Source: Thermotoga neapolitana DSM 4359
GTDB lineage: Bacteria > Thermotogota > Thermotogae > Thermotogales > Thermotogaceae
Assembly (NCBI RefSeq): GCF_000018945.1
Contig: NC_011978.1
Span: 1,210,729 to 1,274,728 of the forward strand
Reading direction: 5' to 3'
DNA length: 64,000 nucleotides
Below the pieces are notes generated by a model that worked only from the letters and a program-made list of their open reading frames with translations, ran no database searches and had not been told where the DNA came from. A program made the translations under genes and the position numbers. Positions 15,905-24,784 of the stretch are shown piece by piece (position 1 is the first letter of the stretch; each line of letters starts with the position of its first letter).

Positions 15905-17623
15905 TCATTCTACAAACTGCTCCTTTAGAATCTCTGTGTATTTTTCACACCTGACGATCAGCTCCTCGTGAGAACCAGAGTCCAGAATCCGTCCGTTCTC
16001 CATGACGTATATCTTTTTGGCCTTTCTCACAGTGGAAAGCCTGTGTGAGATGATAATCACAGTTTCTATTTCCCTCAAGATTTTCTCGAAAATCCTCTCC
16101 TCCGTCTTGCCATCAACACCAGAGGTGGCCTCGTCTAGGATGAGAACCTGTGGTTTTCTTATCAAAGCTCTCGCGAGGACTATTCTCTGCCTTTGACCAT
16201 CTGAGAGTTTTGTTCCCCTCTCTCCTACGATCGTGTCTATTCCGCTTTCCAGTTTCTCAACAAAGTCACACTCACACATTTTGAGAACATTTTCGATTTC
16301 ATCTTCTGGAAAGTCTTCAAAAAGGGTGATGTTGTTTCTGATTGTTGTATCAAAGAGTATATCGTTCGAGCGAACAAGAACGATGTTTCTTCTGAGTGAT
16401 TGAAGAGAGTACTGTTCGATGGGAACACCGTTTATGAGAATTTCACCCTCTGTGGGAGACAGTAGCCTGTTGAAAAGAGAAACGAGCGTGCTCTTTCCTG
16501 CCCCAGATCTTGCCACAATTGCGATCTTATCCCCGGAGTTTATCTCGAAATTCAAACCAGTGAGAACAGGAGTTCCGTCGTATTTAAAATACACATTCCT
16601 CAATTGCAGTTTTTCGAACTTTTCAAGATTTATACCGCTTGCTCTTTCAAAGGGCATGGAAAATATTCTCGCAAAGTTTTCCCAGTTTGGAAGCGTCGAA
16701 AAGAACATTGTCAGGCCTGTGAGCGCCATTCTGACGATGTCGTACATCCAGTTCATGTAAGATTCGAAGGCCAGAAGTGTTCCGACACTTATCTCACCCT
16801 TCCAGAGAAGATAAATACCGAAGGCAAGAACGATGGTACTCCCGATCCATCTGTTAATGTCGATGTTTCTGTTCGACAGTTCATTTGCCGTACTGTGAGC
16901 GATACTCGCCCTGCTCCATTCTCCGGCACTTGAATCGAGGAAGTTTTTGAGAAACGAAGATCCAGAAAACTGTTTGAGAACAGGAATTCCTTCCACCACT
17001 TCCCTGGATCTTTTCAAAAACCTCTGGTAGGATTCCTGATCTCTCTGAGAAGCCCTGATGACCATCTTCCTCAGAATCGAGGTTGACACAAAAAACAGAA
17101 CGATGCTCACCAGGACCACAAGAGTGAGTTTTACACTCAGAATGAACAAAAGGAAAAGAACAGCAAGGAAAAATCCCAGGTTGAAGAAAAACTGCAACCT
17201 TCCAAGGTAAACTCCCGAAGCTACCTTCGGAACATCCCTCATGAAAACCGAAAGATAATCACCGGTGTTCTGTGAGTTCGCGTAAGTCAGTGGAAGCGCC
17301 AGGATTTTTGCGTATGCGCTCTTCGATTCCCTAGCCCGGGATGCGTTCAGCAAGTACTTCGCAGCTGAGTAGTTGAGTTTGTACATGATGAAAGACTGGG
17401 CCACAAGAACGATGAAGTATAGTACTGAGAACAGAGCGATTTCTCCCACATCACCTCTGTAAAACGCACTGTCGATGGTCTTTTTGATGAGAAGTGGAGT
17501 AAGAACGTTGGTGGTCAAAAACAGGCCTTCCAGTAAGAAGAAAATCGGATAGTGTTTTTTGTACTTCCTCTCGAATTTTCTGATATCGTCTCTGAGATGA
17601 CCTGTAAATAAGAAGAGGTTCAT
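15905..17623 (-). CDS. ABC exporter half-transporter A of the 31-residue peptide cassette
   Basis: 572 residues with an N-terminal membrane domain and an ATPase (Walker A ARSGAGKST, LSDGQRQR, VLILDEATSG). It is the intact paralogue of the broken exporter at 3144-4864; long DNA stretches are identical, indicating recent duplication or gene conversion. GGAGG lies nine bases before the ATG at 17623; an in-frame ATG at 17632 overlaps the radical-SAM stop but has no spacing. The partner half follows directly. Confidence 0.88.
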   Translation of the reverse strand: MNLFLFTGHLRDDIRKFERKYKKHYPIFFLLEGLFLTTNVLTPLLIKKTIDSAFYRGDVGEIALFSVLYFIVLVAQSFIMYKLNYSAAKYLLNASRARESKSAYAKILALPLTYANSQNTGDYLSVFMRDVPKVASGVYLGRLQFFFNLGFFLAVLFLLFILSVKLTLVVLVSIVLFFVSTSILRKMVIRASQRDQESYQRFLKRSREVVEGIPVLKQFSGSSFLKNFLDSSAGEWSRASIAHSTANELSNRNIDINRWIGSTIVLAFGIYLLWKGEISVGTLLAFESYMNWMYDIVRMALTGLTMFFSTLPNWENFARIFSMPFERASGINLEKFEKLQLRNVYFKYDGTPVLTGLNFEINSGDKIAIVARSGAGKSTLVSLFNRLLSPTEGEILINGVPIEQYSLQSLRRNIVLVRSNDILFDTTIRNNITLFEDFPEDEIENVLKMCECDFVEKLESGIDTIVGERGTKLSDGQRQRIVLARALIRKPQVLILDEATSGVDGKTEERIFEKILREIETVIIISHRLSTVRKAKKIYVMENGRILDSGSHEELIVRCEKYTEILKEQFVE

Positions 17624-17628
17624 AGTTT

Positions 17629-19020
17629 TCATCCTCCGTTAAAATTATCCATTAAAGGTAATAATGTCCATGGATCAAATTCCAAAATTGTTTCTATTAT
17701 TTTCTTTTCAACATCACATGCTTTGAACATATCTTTTTGGTAATCACGCTTAAAAATGCATCTACTGCAGTAAAACAAGAAATAGCAATCCTTGCACTTG
17801 CTGTATCTAGCTTTGGTAAATAATCTCAAAGCTTTATACCTCCAGTCTTTCAAATTCTTTAGTATTTTTTCTTCATTATCTTTTACAACATTCGATATTC
17901 TGTATTTTAAATTTCCTACAACCAGCTGGCATGGGTATATGTTTCCAAAAATATCTACAATAAATGAATTCGACCCAGCAGGGCAAAATGTACTAACAAT
18001 TATCTTGCCAGAAGAGTCACTAGGGTTGAGATAATTCATCAGTAATTTACACAGCAGGGCACGATCAAAGTCATTTAAATCTCCTCTGCGACTTTTTTCT
18101 AACAGAGAAGCTATTATTTCATAATATTCTTGAGCAATGGAAATATCGATTCGTAAATTTTTGTCTAAAGAACCATTCCAGTCGTACACCGGAGAGATAA
18201 TCACATTTGCAGCATTGAATTCGGTATAGAAATATTTGTATATTTTCAAAATATTCCAACCGAGTTGCTTGTGTAACTTGGTGTAGGTAACTTCAAATGA
18301 TATAGAAAAACCTTTCTGTTTAAGCAAATTTATGTTATTCTTTATCCGATCAAAACTGCTAGACTTGCTATCAAGACTAGGTCTTGTATTATCTTGTATT
18401 TCTTTCGGCCCATCTAGACTAACAACCATATAGATTTGGAATTTATCCTTATAGGACTCGTAAATTTTAATAAAGCGATTGATAGTTTCCTCTGAAACAA
18501 ATAAACTTGTAGCTACGGTTATTCGCAGATTATTGAATTTTTTAGCATACTTTGATGTCAATATTCTGAACATTTCTTCTATCATTTCAATATTTAGGAG
18601 AGGTTCTCCACCAAAAATATGTATATTGTGCACATTATAATTCGAAAGAAAGAAATCAAGGGTCCGTACTAATACATTTCTCTTCATAAAGCCAGGATTA
18701 CCATATGTTCCAGCGTTAGCATAACAGTATCTGCATTTTAATCTACAAACCTGAGATACATTTAGCGCTAAACGCAAAATATCATTATCTTTAACCAACT
18801 TTCTTTTCAGAGAAATTAAAGTATTTTTCTTTAACTTTTCGAGCTCTTCTATGACATTTTTGGCTTTAGTGCGAACTAGGTAAGAAGAAGCCTTTCTTGT
18901 TATTTGTATACTATCATCTAATTTGTAGAAATCAAAATTAACCTTGTCTAGAAGATACCTATTATTGCGAGGAGCTTCGATCAATGAGAAAAAGACCTTG
19001 GGTAGATTAATGGTTATCAT
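17629..19020 (-). CDS. Radical-SAM/SPASM enzyme of the 31-residue peptide cassette
   Basis: A 463-residue enzyme: recognition-type N-terminus (1-90), radical-SAM motif CRLKCRYC, IFGGEP, and SPASM Cys groups (CPAGSNSFIVDIFGNIYPC, CKDCYFLFYCSRC). ATG is eight bases after GGAGG. Composition is markedly more AT-rich and Lys/Ile/Asn-rich than the ABC genes next to it, as is the enzyme at 27722-29050, hinting at a different history. By operon order it should modify the 31-residue peptide just upstream, probably forming Cys-derived thioether links. The T. maritima counterpart is, from memory, TM1317. Confidence 0.9.
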   Translation of the reverse strand: MITINLPKVFFSLIEAPRNNRYLLDKVNFDFYKLDDSIQITRKASSYLVRTKAKNVIEELEKLKKNTLISLKRKLVKDNDILRLALNVSQVCRLKCRYCYANAGTYGNPGFMKRNVLVRTLDFFLSNYNVHNIHIFGGEPLLNIEMIEEMFRILTSKYAKKFNNLRITVATSLFVSEETINRFIKIYESYKDKFQIYMVVSLDGPKEIQDNTRPSLDSKSSSFDRIKNNINLLKQKGFSISFEVTYTKLHKQLGWNILKIYKYFYTEFNAANVIISPVYDWNGSLDKNLRIDISIAQEYYEIIASLLEKSRRGDLNDFDRALLCKLLMNYLNPSDSSGKIIVSTFCPAGSNSFIVDIFGNIYPCQLVVGNLKYRISNVVKDNEEKILKNLKDWRYKALRLFTKARYSKCKDCYFLFYCSRCIFKRDYQKDMFKACDVEKKIIETILEFDPWTLLPLMDNFNGG

Positions 19021-19065
19021 CTCTTAAAACCTCCTTGGTAAAATGAAATAGAGCCTCTTGATGAA

Positions 19066-19098
19066 CCCCTTCCCCTGGCCTTTCGCCAGGGGAAAGGG
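19066..19098 (-). promoter_or_regulatory. GAAA-loop hairpin between peptide and radical-SAM genes
   Basis: In the transcript CCCTTTCCCCTGGC pairs with the following GCCAGGGGAAGGG type arm around a GAAA loop. There is no U-run after it. Lying between the short peptide gene and the enzyme gene, it probably protects the peptide mRNA's 3' end or partly stops transcription, giving far more peptide than enzyme. Confidence 0.7.
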
Positions 19099-19121
19099 AA
19101 AAAAGCGGCTGCTATTTTTCC

Positions 19122-19217
19122 TTAACCACACCAACCACAGACGAGACCAGCTCCTCCACATCCTTTTCCTGGGTTCAAATAATCATTAGGAACAACTGGT
19201 TTTGGCATCTTCTGCAT
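19122..19217 (-). CDS. 31-residue Cys-rich peptide (TM1316-like RiPP precursor)
   Basis: ATG at 19217 follows AAAGGAGGGGATGCT. The product has 31 residues: a short Pro-rich N-terminus (MQKMPKPVVPNDYLNP), then a Gly/Cys core GKGCGGAGLVCGWCG with three Cys (20, 27, 30) ending the protein. Length and context match the T. maritima stationary-phase peptide TM1316, reported (from memory) as the most abundant transcript then and located at the cell envelope. The radical-SAM enzyme downstream is presumably its maturase and the ABC halves its exporter. Function is unknown; published work argued against a simple bacteriocin. Confidence 0.85.
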   Translation of the reverse strand: MQKMPKPVVPNDYLNPGKGCGGAGLVCGWCG

Positions 19218-19293
19218 AGCATCCCCTCCTTTCGTATGTGGTTTCCGAACACCGGTGTTCGGATTCAGAATTACTTAATAAACAAAAGAAACC

Positions 19294-19467
19294 CTAATTT
19301 CCAACAGTTAAATCTTCCGAATGCAACTTCTCTATCAGGAAGGTGTGAACAACAGTTTTTTTCCTCACTGTCGTTTGATAATCATCAGAAGGACTGGGAA
19401 ACACAAGCGTGTATAGGAGAGAGAGCAGAATAACTATTGTGAGAATGATCCTTCTCACGATTTTCAC
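19294..19467 (-). CDS. Small hydrophobic peptide heading the 31-residue peptide operon
   Basis: 57 residues from a GTG at 19467 (or GTG 19458, better spaced from GGAAGGGGGG). The N-terminus MKIVRRIILTIVILLSLLYT is a signal-like or membrane segment. Then come FPSPSDDYQTTVRKKTVVHT and an acidic C-terminus. A close copy heads the operon at 29236-29475. It is divergent from the helical-repeat/HTH regulator, so candidate roles are a secreted signal read by that regulator, or a membrane partner of the peptide system. No homologue of known function comes to mind. Confidence 0.68.
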   Translation of the reverse strand: MKIVRRIILTIVILLSLLYTLVFPSPSDDYQTTVRKKTVVHTFLIEKLHSEDLTVGN

Positions 19468-19834
19468 CCCCCTTCCTTATTAAGACAGATCTTTTGTGAT
19501 CTTTCAAACTTTTCCGGTTCTGAAAAGCCATTTTTAAGGCATTCTACGATAGAGGATTTTTATTGAGATTTCATATTTTGTGTAATTTCACTCCTAACGT
19601 TACACAGCAGTGTGATAAAATAGCGTAAAAATAATAGTTTTGGAGGGAAAGGATTGAAAAGTCATCAACTTTTGAAAGCACCATTTCAGCATGGATTTCT
19701 CTTCTCACGACCACTTGTTATGTACTGCTTCAAAACATGCCATGATTCAGCCTGGAAACATTACATAAGATTTCTGAAATACCGTCATGAAAAGCTTTAC
19801 GAGGAAGCTCTTTCAGAGATAGATAACGCAATAA
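19297..19834. repeat. Long direct repeat, copy 1 (partner 29304-29842)
   Basis: About 540 bases covering the small hydrophobic peptide gene, the divergent promoter and the first 60 codons of the regulator are repeated with few changes at 29304-29842. Divergence on both sides (different precursor peptides, deleted regulator) shows that the module front end was duplicated and the peptide then changed. Confidence 0.85.
19470..19653 (+). promoter_or_regulatory. Divergent promoter region, regulator and peptide operon
   Basis: Toward the peptide operon (- strand) TTGAAA and TTAATA with 17-18 bases between them look like -35/-10, and AAAGATC occurs twice within. Toward the regulator (+ strand) an inverted repeat TTACACAGCAGTGTGATAA (about 19599-19617) runs into GATAAAAT. 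The region is almost the same at 29480-29661. The inverted repeat is a natural operator candidate for the HTH regulator. Confidence 0.45.
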
Positions 19835-21303
19835 AGGTTTGCAACTCGATCGCCTTTCGCTACTTTCTTCTTTCAGAAAAACTCACCGTGCTCGGTTATA
19901 TGGGAAAACACGAGGAAGGAATAAAACTTTACTCTCATTTACGCGGTAGAATGAGAAACGTTTCACCGAATCTCAGGAGCATATTTATTGGAAACCTTCT
20001 GAACTATTGCTCCATGTATCTACACAACGCTTTTGAATGTTTAGGGAGAATAAAGCCAGAGGCTCATCATCTGGAGAAATCCTCTTATGCTTTTATACTG
20101 ATAGGAAAAGCAAGATATATGGCAAGAACAGGAAACGTCAAAGAAGCAATAGAGTCCTATGAAAAAGCATTGAAAATACTGCAAGAAATTCCTCATCCTT
20201 CTGGAATAATTGCCTGTCTTAACGATATGGCATGGTATACAAAGGAGAAAGATCCAGAAAAAGCCAAAGATATGGCAGAAGAGGCACTCTACTGGAATGG
20301 ATACTTTTTTGATGCTCCGCGTTTCTATGCGCTGGACACATTGTTTGAGGTTCAAAGGACAACTTCTGATCCCGCAATCGTTGAAACTGCCAGACTGATT
20401 GAAATCGCTTCTGAAGGATTAAAAGACAGCGCAAGTGATCTCTTGAAAAAAGACCAGAGACTGTTTTTGAGATTGAACAATTCTCTCTATAGGAACACAA
20501 AATCTCTCCAGAGATTTCTGAGAAGAAACACCACATCCATCAAACACCTCTCAGAAATAACAGGAGTTGCAAGAAACAGACTGAGCGACATATTAAACGG
20601 GAAAACACAAAAGATTCGGGGAGAGACGTTGAGGAAAATAGCAAAAGCTTTTGAAAAGTCCAACATTTTGTCTTTTCCTCCTCCCTTATTAAGTGAATGG
20701 GTAAAACTGAGGATAGAAGAGAATTTCTCGGCTGCATTGAGAGAGATAAAAACAAAAAGATTGGAGGAAAGACAAATCCTTTTCCTTTCCACCTACACGG
20801 CTCTTATTGATAGGAAATTCCTTTCAAGGAAAGAAAGACTCAAAAAGGTATACACACTCCTTGAAGATATTGAGTTGTTCGCTGACTTCATGGCAAAAGA
20901 TCACCGGACCATGGAATTTGTTGTTTCAATGGTGAAGGCTCATCCTTTCATTGAAGGAAGAAAAGAAGCGGTGAAGAAGGCCCTTGGAAAGATGAAAAGA
21001 AAGAGACTGGAAAGATTCACTTTGAAATACATCGAGATGAAAGAATCTGACAGAAAGCTTCTTGACAGATTTCTGAGGAACTACGGAAGGTACGATGGAG
21101 TGAGGTTTGGGATCAGATTGAAAGGTCCAGAAGCGGTGAGAGGGTTTGCGAGGAAGTACTCTCTCAAGGTTCAGCCCCTGTTTGCTGCCTTCTGGTGTGA
21201 AGAGGATGGAAGAGTGAGAAGGAGACTGGAAAGAATCTTGAGGCATATGGTCCTGTATAATTTAATCGAAATTGCCATATTATTTGTCATGGTGGAAAAA
21301 TGA
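19654..21303 (+). CDS. Helical-repeat/HTH regulator, copy 2 (best preserved)
   Basis: 549 residues, TTG start behind GGAGGGAAAGG. TPR-like helices include GKARYMARTGNVKEAIESYE (151-170). A recognisable XRE-type HTH lies at about 295-335 (HLSEITGVARNRLSDILNGK, then a third helix). The C-terminal domain (about 365-535) is basic and nearly identical to copy 1 (YTALIDRKFLSRKERLKKVY; RFGIRLKGPEAV). It is divergent from the 31-residue peptide operon and followed by hicBA, so it is the prime candidate to control both. A peptide-sensing role is inferred from the TPR-plus-HTH make-up and the divergent secreted-peptide gene. Confidence 0.75.
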   Translation: MKSHQLLKAPFQHGFLFSRPLVMYCFKTCHDSAWKHYIRFLKYRHEKLYEEALSEIDNAIKVCNSIAFRYFLLSEKLTVLGYMGKHEEGIKLYSHLRGRMRNVSPNLRSIFIGNLLNYCSMYLHNAFECLGRIKPEAHHLEKSSYAFILIGKARYMARTGNVKEAIESYEKALKILQEIPHPSGIIACLNDMAWYTKEKDPEKAKDMAEEALYWNGYFFDAPRFYALDTLFEVQRTTSDPAIVETARLIEIASEGLKDSASDLLKKDQRLFLRLNNSLYRNTKSLQRFLRRNTTSIKHLSEITGVARNRLSDILNGKTQKIRGETLRKIAKAFEKSNILSFPPPLLSEWVKLRIEENFSAALREIKTKRLEERQILFLSTYTALIDRKFLSRKERLKKVYTLLEDIELFADFMAKDHRTMEFVVSMVKAHPFIEGRKEAVKKALGKMKRKRLERFTLKYIEMKESDRKLLDRFLRNYGRYDGVRFGIRLKGPEAVRGFARKYSLKVQPLFAAFWCEEDGRVRRRLERILRHMVLYNLIEIAILFVMVEK

Positions 21304-21315
21304 GAGGTGAAAAAC

Positions 21316-21534
21316 ATGCGTAAAATTTTCACAGCTATCATTGAATACGATCCTGAAACAAAGCAATATGTTGGAATGGTTCCGGACGTTCCGGGTGTGC
21401 ATACTGTAGGTAGTTCCTTAGAAGAAGTGAGAAGGAATTTAAAAGAGGTGCTTGAACTCGTATTGGAGGAAGCAGGAGATGAAATAAATCACCAGGAATT
21501 CGTGGCTCTTGAGATGATAGAGGTGGAAACTTGA
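21316..21534 (+). CDS. hicB: HicB-type antitoxin, copy 2
   Basis: 72 residues, the same protein as copy 1 ([19 protein letters not shown]). ATG 21316 follows GAGAGGTGA; the in-frame GTG at 21307 overlaps that site. It overlaps the intact hicA by TTGA. The near-identity of the two hicBA copies suggests recent duplication together with the regulator's C-terminal half. Confidence 0.87.
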
Positions 21535-21761
21535 GTTATCTTCCAATAGTTGATCCAAAAACTATGGAAAAGGTTTTACTGAAACTTGGATTTCAACGTG
21601 TTCGCCAAAAAGGAAGTCATGTGTTCTACAGGCACAGCAATGGCAGATATACGACCATCCCATTTCATGCAAGAGCCTTGCCCAAATCACTTATAAGAAA
21701 AATCATCCGTGAAGCGGGTATATCAGTGGAGGAATTCAAGAAAGTACTTGAGAATCTGTGA
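21531..21761 (+). CDS. hicA: HicA toxin, intact
   Basis: 76 residues: a double-stranded-RNA-binding-like fold with the catalytic His in [18 protein letters not shown] and the C-terminal helix [19 protein letters not shown] that copy 1 lacks. HicA toxins cleave mRNA. TTG start overlapping hicB with a GAGGTGG site. It is the only full HicA in the window, so it may be the reason both HicB copies are kept. Confidence 0.85.
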
Positions 21762-21783
21762 TCTCCTCAGGGAGATTGGGAAG

Positions 21784-21996
21784 ATGGAGACGCAAAAGGA
21801 GATAGTCTTCATCGCCGTGGAATCGGAGGACGGAGGATACATCGAAAAAACTGAGAGGTATTCGATATTCACGCAGGGAGATACCTGGGAAGAGCTCCTT
21901 GAGATGATAAAAGATGCGGTCAAATGCCATTTCGATGAGGGTGCTCCTAAGTACGTACATGCTCGCTTTGTGAAGGATGTGACGATTGCGGTATGA
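21784..21996 (+). CDS. HicB-like antitoxin of a second family
   Basis: 70 residues starting METQKEIVFIAVESEDGGYI, with the HicB-type pattern of a strand pair, TQGDTWEELLEMIKDAVKCH helix and a C-terminal strand (ARFVKDVTIAV). It differs from the two identical HicB proteins nearby. Its partner directly downstream is a decayed hicA (21993-22170), which begins inside its stop codon. An orphan antitoxin can be kept as a regulator or as protection against related toxins. Confidence 0.75.
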   Translation: METQKEIVFIAVESEDGGYIEKTERYSIFTQGDTWEELLEMIKDAVKCHFDEGAPKYVHARFVKDVTIAV

Positions 21997-22170
21997 AACT
22001 ACCGAGGGATGTATCTGCGGATCGTTTGATAAGTTAGAAGATCTAGAATATGAGGTTGTCAGACAACGAGGGAGTCACGTACGTCTCTCCTATAGAGGAA
22101 AACACTTCATAACCGTACCGGTTCACAAGATGTAGTTGCGTACCATGGAATCAGCATTGAACAACCCCCA
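21993..22170 (+). pseudogene. hicA: Decayed hicA gene
   Basis: Starts MKLPRDVSADRL, then shifts frame. The other frame continues with EYEVVRQRGSHVRLSYRGKH and FITVPVHKM, a classic HicA core with its catalytic His, then a stop and a helix remnant (LRTMESALN). At least one frameshift and one stop codon separate it from a working toxin. It belongs to the HicB-like gene just upstream (ATGA overlap). Confidence 0.78.
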
Positions 22171-22205
22171 TCCCCCCTGGATTGGAAGGTTGTTGTAGAT
22201 TGATT

Positions 22206-23948
22206 TCAGACATCTTTATCAGCGATCCTTTTCGATTCATTCACGTACGTTTCTATTATCCTTCTGAACGTTGTGTTGTTTTGCATCAACTCTTCGAACC
22301 CTCCGACAGACGAAACTTTTCCGTTTTCAAGGAAGATTATCTTACTCGCAACCCTTATGATATTCGGTTTGTGCGATATCATGATGGCTGTTTTTTCTTT
22401 CAAAAATTCAATCAATTTCTCCAGTAAGAATTTTTCTGTTATCGTGTCCAGGTTTGTGAGAGGTTCATCCAGAACAACAACTGGTTTGTCTGCATAGAAG
22501 AGTCTGGCAAGTTGTATCCTCTGTTTTTCTCCTCCTGAGACGAAACTTCCTCCTTCTCCAAGTTTTCTTCCTCTCAGATGTTCTATTCCAAGTTCTTTTA
22601 TGATTCTTTCGAGTTTTTTCTCATCGTACTCTCTTCCAAGAACTATGTTGTTTTCCAGAGTGTCGTTGAATATACCGACGTTCTGAGAATAAAAAGCAAC
22701 ATGTTCGAAAACAGCCGAGGGCATTACCTGCTTCAGATCGTTTCCAAAGAGTTTCACCACACCTTCGTAGTTCTGTTCCAGGCCAAGCAGTATGTTCAGC
22801 AGAGTGGACTTTCCTTCTCCGGAAAGTCCCACTATGGCAGCAATTTCACGGGGTTGAATCGTGAAACTGACCTGCTTTAAAATGGGTTTTCCTGGCTCGA
22901 AGCCAAAAGTAACGTCTATCAGTTCATAAACAGGACTTCCGGGAACGGGTTTTATTTCACGTTTTTTGAAGGTCTCTTCAGCACGTTTTACCTCATCGAA
23001 GTAGTCAAGTACAGCATCGAGGTTCGCCGACACTCGTGTTATGACACGTGCCAGTTCTCTGAACATGTACAGAGGTGCCGTCACAAAAGAAAAGTATGTC
23101 CACAGTGCCCATATCGTTCCCACGGTCATCTTTCCGTCTATCACAAGGTATGCTCCGTAGGTGAGAATGAAGAGCCGTGTGAAATACTCCGGCAGGTTCA
23201 CCATCAGTTTGTCGAATCTTGAGCGGGGAAGTTCTGCCTTCAAAACGGTGTCTGCCACCTGCTGATACATCGTCTCGCACTCTTTCTGACGTTTCTTTTG
23301 AGCTTCTCCGGCAAGTACTTCGTGGATGTTTTCAAACGTCTCGGTGATGAAACCTGTTACACGACGTAGAATTTCATACATCTGTGCGTACGGCCGTTCG
23401 GTTACTCTGCCGATGATGTTCAGATAAATACCGACTATCACAGCGTTTGCCACAAACAGGCCAAAAAAGGCTTTGTTCCATACGAAGACGGTTGCCAGTA
23501 TGAATACACTACGTATTATCACCAGAACGTTCTGAAAAAATCCGTAATCCAGCAGGAAAAATGCGTCGTTGAGTTGATGGTTTATCAGAGTGGCATAGTA
23601 GGCAGAGCCCTGTTGTTTTAGCTTTTGCCAGGGAAAGAAAAACGACTGGCTGAAAATGCGACTGGACAGATCTGCTACGGCTCTGTACTTTGCTTTCAGG
23701 TAGATCTGGTCTCCAGCGTACGTAAGAACGAAAGACAGTGCATAGAGAAATCCAAGAAGGTAGATCGTGTTTAACCTCAGTTCCAGTCCGGCCAGCCCAT
23801 CGATGACATCTCTCACAAGAAGAGGGATGAAGAAATCGAACACGACCGAAGACGTTGCAAGAAAGCCACCTATAACTATGAGCACCAGAAAACGCTTTCG
23901 AATCAGAGAGTAAAAGCGAAGAATTTTCTGGATACTCCTGAGATTCAT
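22206..23948 (-). CDS. ABC exporter, last gene of the 29-residue peptide cassette
   Basis: 580 residues: membrane domain (about 15-310) and ATPase with Walker A GLSGEGKST, signature VSGGEKQRIQLARL and Walker B VVVLDEPLTN. The linker is long. It is only distantly related to the exporter halves of the other cassettes and may work as a homodimer. It lies 62 bases after the permease gene at 24011 and closes the operon that begins at 29475. No peptidase domain is present, so leader removal, if any, is done elsewhere. Confidence 0.85.
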   Translation of the reverse strand: MNLRSIQKILRFYSLIRKRFLVLIVIGGFLATSSVVFDFFIPLLVRDVIDGLAGLELRLNTIYLLGFLYALSFVLTYAGDQIYLKAKYRAVADLSSRIFSQSFFFPWQKLKQQGSAYYATLINHQLNDAFFLLDYGFFQNVLVIIRSVFILATVFVWNKAFFGLFVANAVIVGIYLNIIGRVTERPYAQMYEILRRVTGFITETFENIHEVLAGEAQKKRQKECETMYQQVADTVLKAELPRSRFDKLMVNLPEYFTRLFILTYGAYLVIDGKMTVGTIWALWTYFSFVTAPLYMFRELARVITRVSANLDAVLDYFDEVKRAEETFKKREIKPVPGSPVYELIDVTFGFEPGKPILKQVSFTIQPREIAAIVGLSGEGKSTLLNILLGLEQNYEGVVKLFGNDLKQVMPSAVFEHVAFYSQNVGIFNDTLENNIVLGREYDEKKLERIIKELGIEHLRGRKLGEGGSFVSGGEKQRIQLARLFYADKPVVVLDEPLTNLDTITEKFLLEKLIEFLKEKTAIMISHKPNIIRVASKIIFLENGKVSSVGGFEELMQNNTTFRRIIETYVNESKRIADKDV

Positions 23949-24010
23949 GACTTTCCCTCCCTGGTGTTCTGGAAGATTTTTCAGAAAGGCCTTCCCATCA
24001 CCAATGTTCG

Positions 24011-24781
24011 CTAATACATATCGATGTTTCCGTACTTTCTTGCTGCAAATTCAATCAACCGCAGTGTGAAATAGGCCAAAACGAGGTATGCAAGACCTAC
24101 TGCCGCTTCCCAGGCACTTGAAATCCAGGCCTTCATTTTAAATCCTTGCAGAGCGTATATTATGCTTTCGACCGAACGCGAAAGCGGCAAAAGCTGTGAA
24201 AGCCATCTGAAAAACACGGGCAGTCTTTCTATAGGAAAACTTGCACCGCTCAAAATGAAAACCAACATCTCTGCAACACCAAGAAGCATGTTGATATCTC
24301 TCGTCAGCAGTCCAAGAGCTGCCACCGTCATTCCGAAACTGCTCAGAGCCAGTACACCTATCGTCATATGGGCAAAAAGGCTCGCAGTAATGGAGGGATC
24401 AAGTTTTAAAAAGCAAAATGAAACAGCCAGTCCCAGAATCACCGTGGCCAGTGCATCGATTATGTGAAAAGGCATCTTTTTTAGCATTACTTTGAATTTC
24501 GATGAAGGCGAAACAACGAAGAAAATCAACGATCCCTGATCTCGCTCGGAGAAAAATATTATGCCGAGCCCTTTAAAAACGCTTATTGAAGACAGAGCCA
24601 TGATATTTGCTATTATGAAAGCTCTCGCATCGTGCAGCGTTTTATATCCATATGCAAGAAGTGTTGAGTAAAAGAGCAGCCGAAAAATCGGATTGATGAT
24701 CTTTTCAGCGGCATAGGCTTTCCAGTTCAGCCACAGGGAAACCCCTTTGTACGAAATCCAAAAATGTCTGAGCAGCCTCAC
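24011..24781 (-). CDS. ABC-2 type permease
   Basis: 256 residues with about six membrane helices, the loop FFSERDQGSLIFFVVSPSS typical of ABC-2 permeases, and the FPIERLPVFFRWLSQLLPL motif before the last helices. GTG start three bases after the stop of the broken permease upstream. It belongs to a run of four permease genes served by the ATPase at 26949-27725. Confidence 0.82.
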   Translation of the reverse strand: MRLLRHFWISYKGVSLWLNWKAYAAEKIINPIFRLLFYSTLLAYGYKTLHDARAFIIANIMALSSISVFKGLGIIFFSERDQGSLIFFVVSPSSKFKVMLKKMPFHIIDALATVILGLAVSFCFLKLDPSITASLFAHMTIGVLALSSFGMTVAALGLLTRDINMLLGVAEMLVFILSGASFPIERLPVFFRWLSQLLPLSRSVESIIYALQGFKMKAWISSAWEAAVGLAYLVLAYFTLRLIEFAARKYGNIDMY

Positions 24782-24784
24782 TTC

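Noticed and set aside
22171..22205. AACAACC...GGTTGTT pair as a terminator
   Set aside because: Arms short, loop long, and no U-run on either strand.
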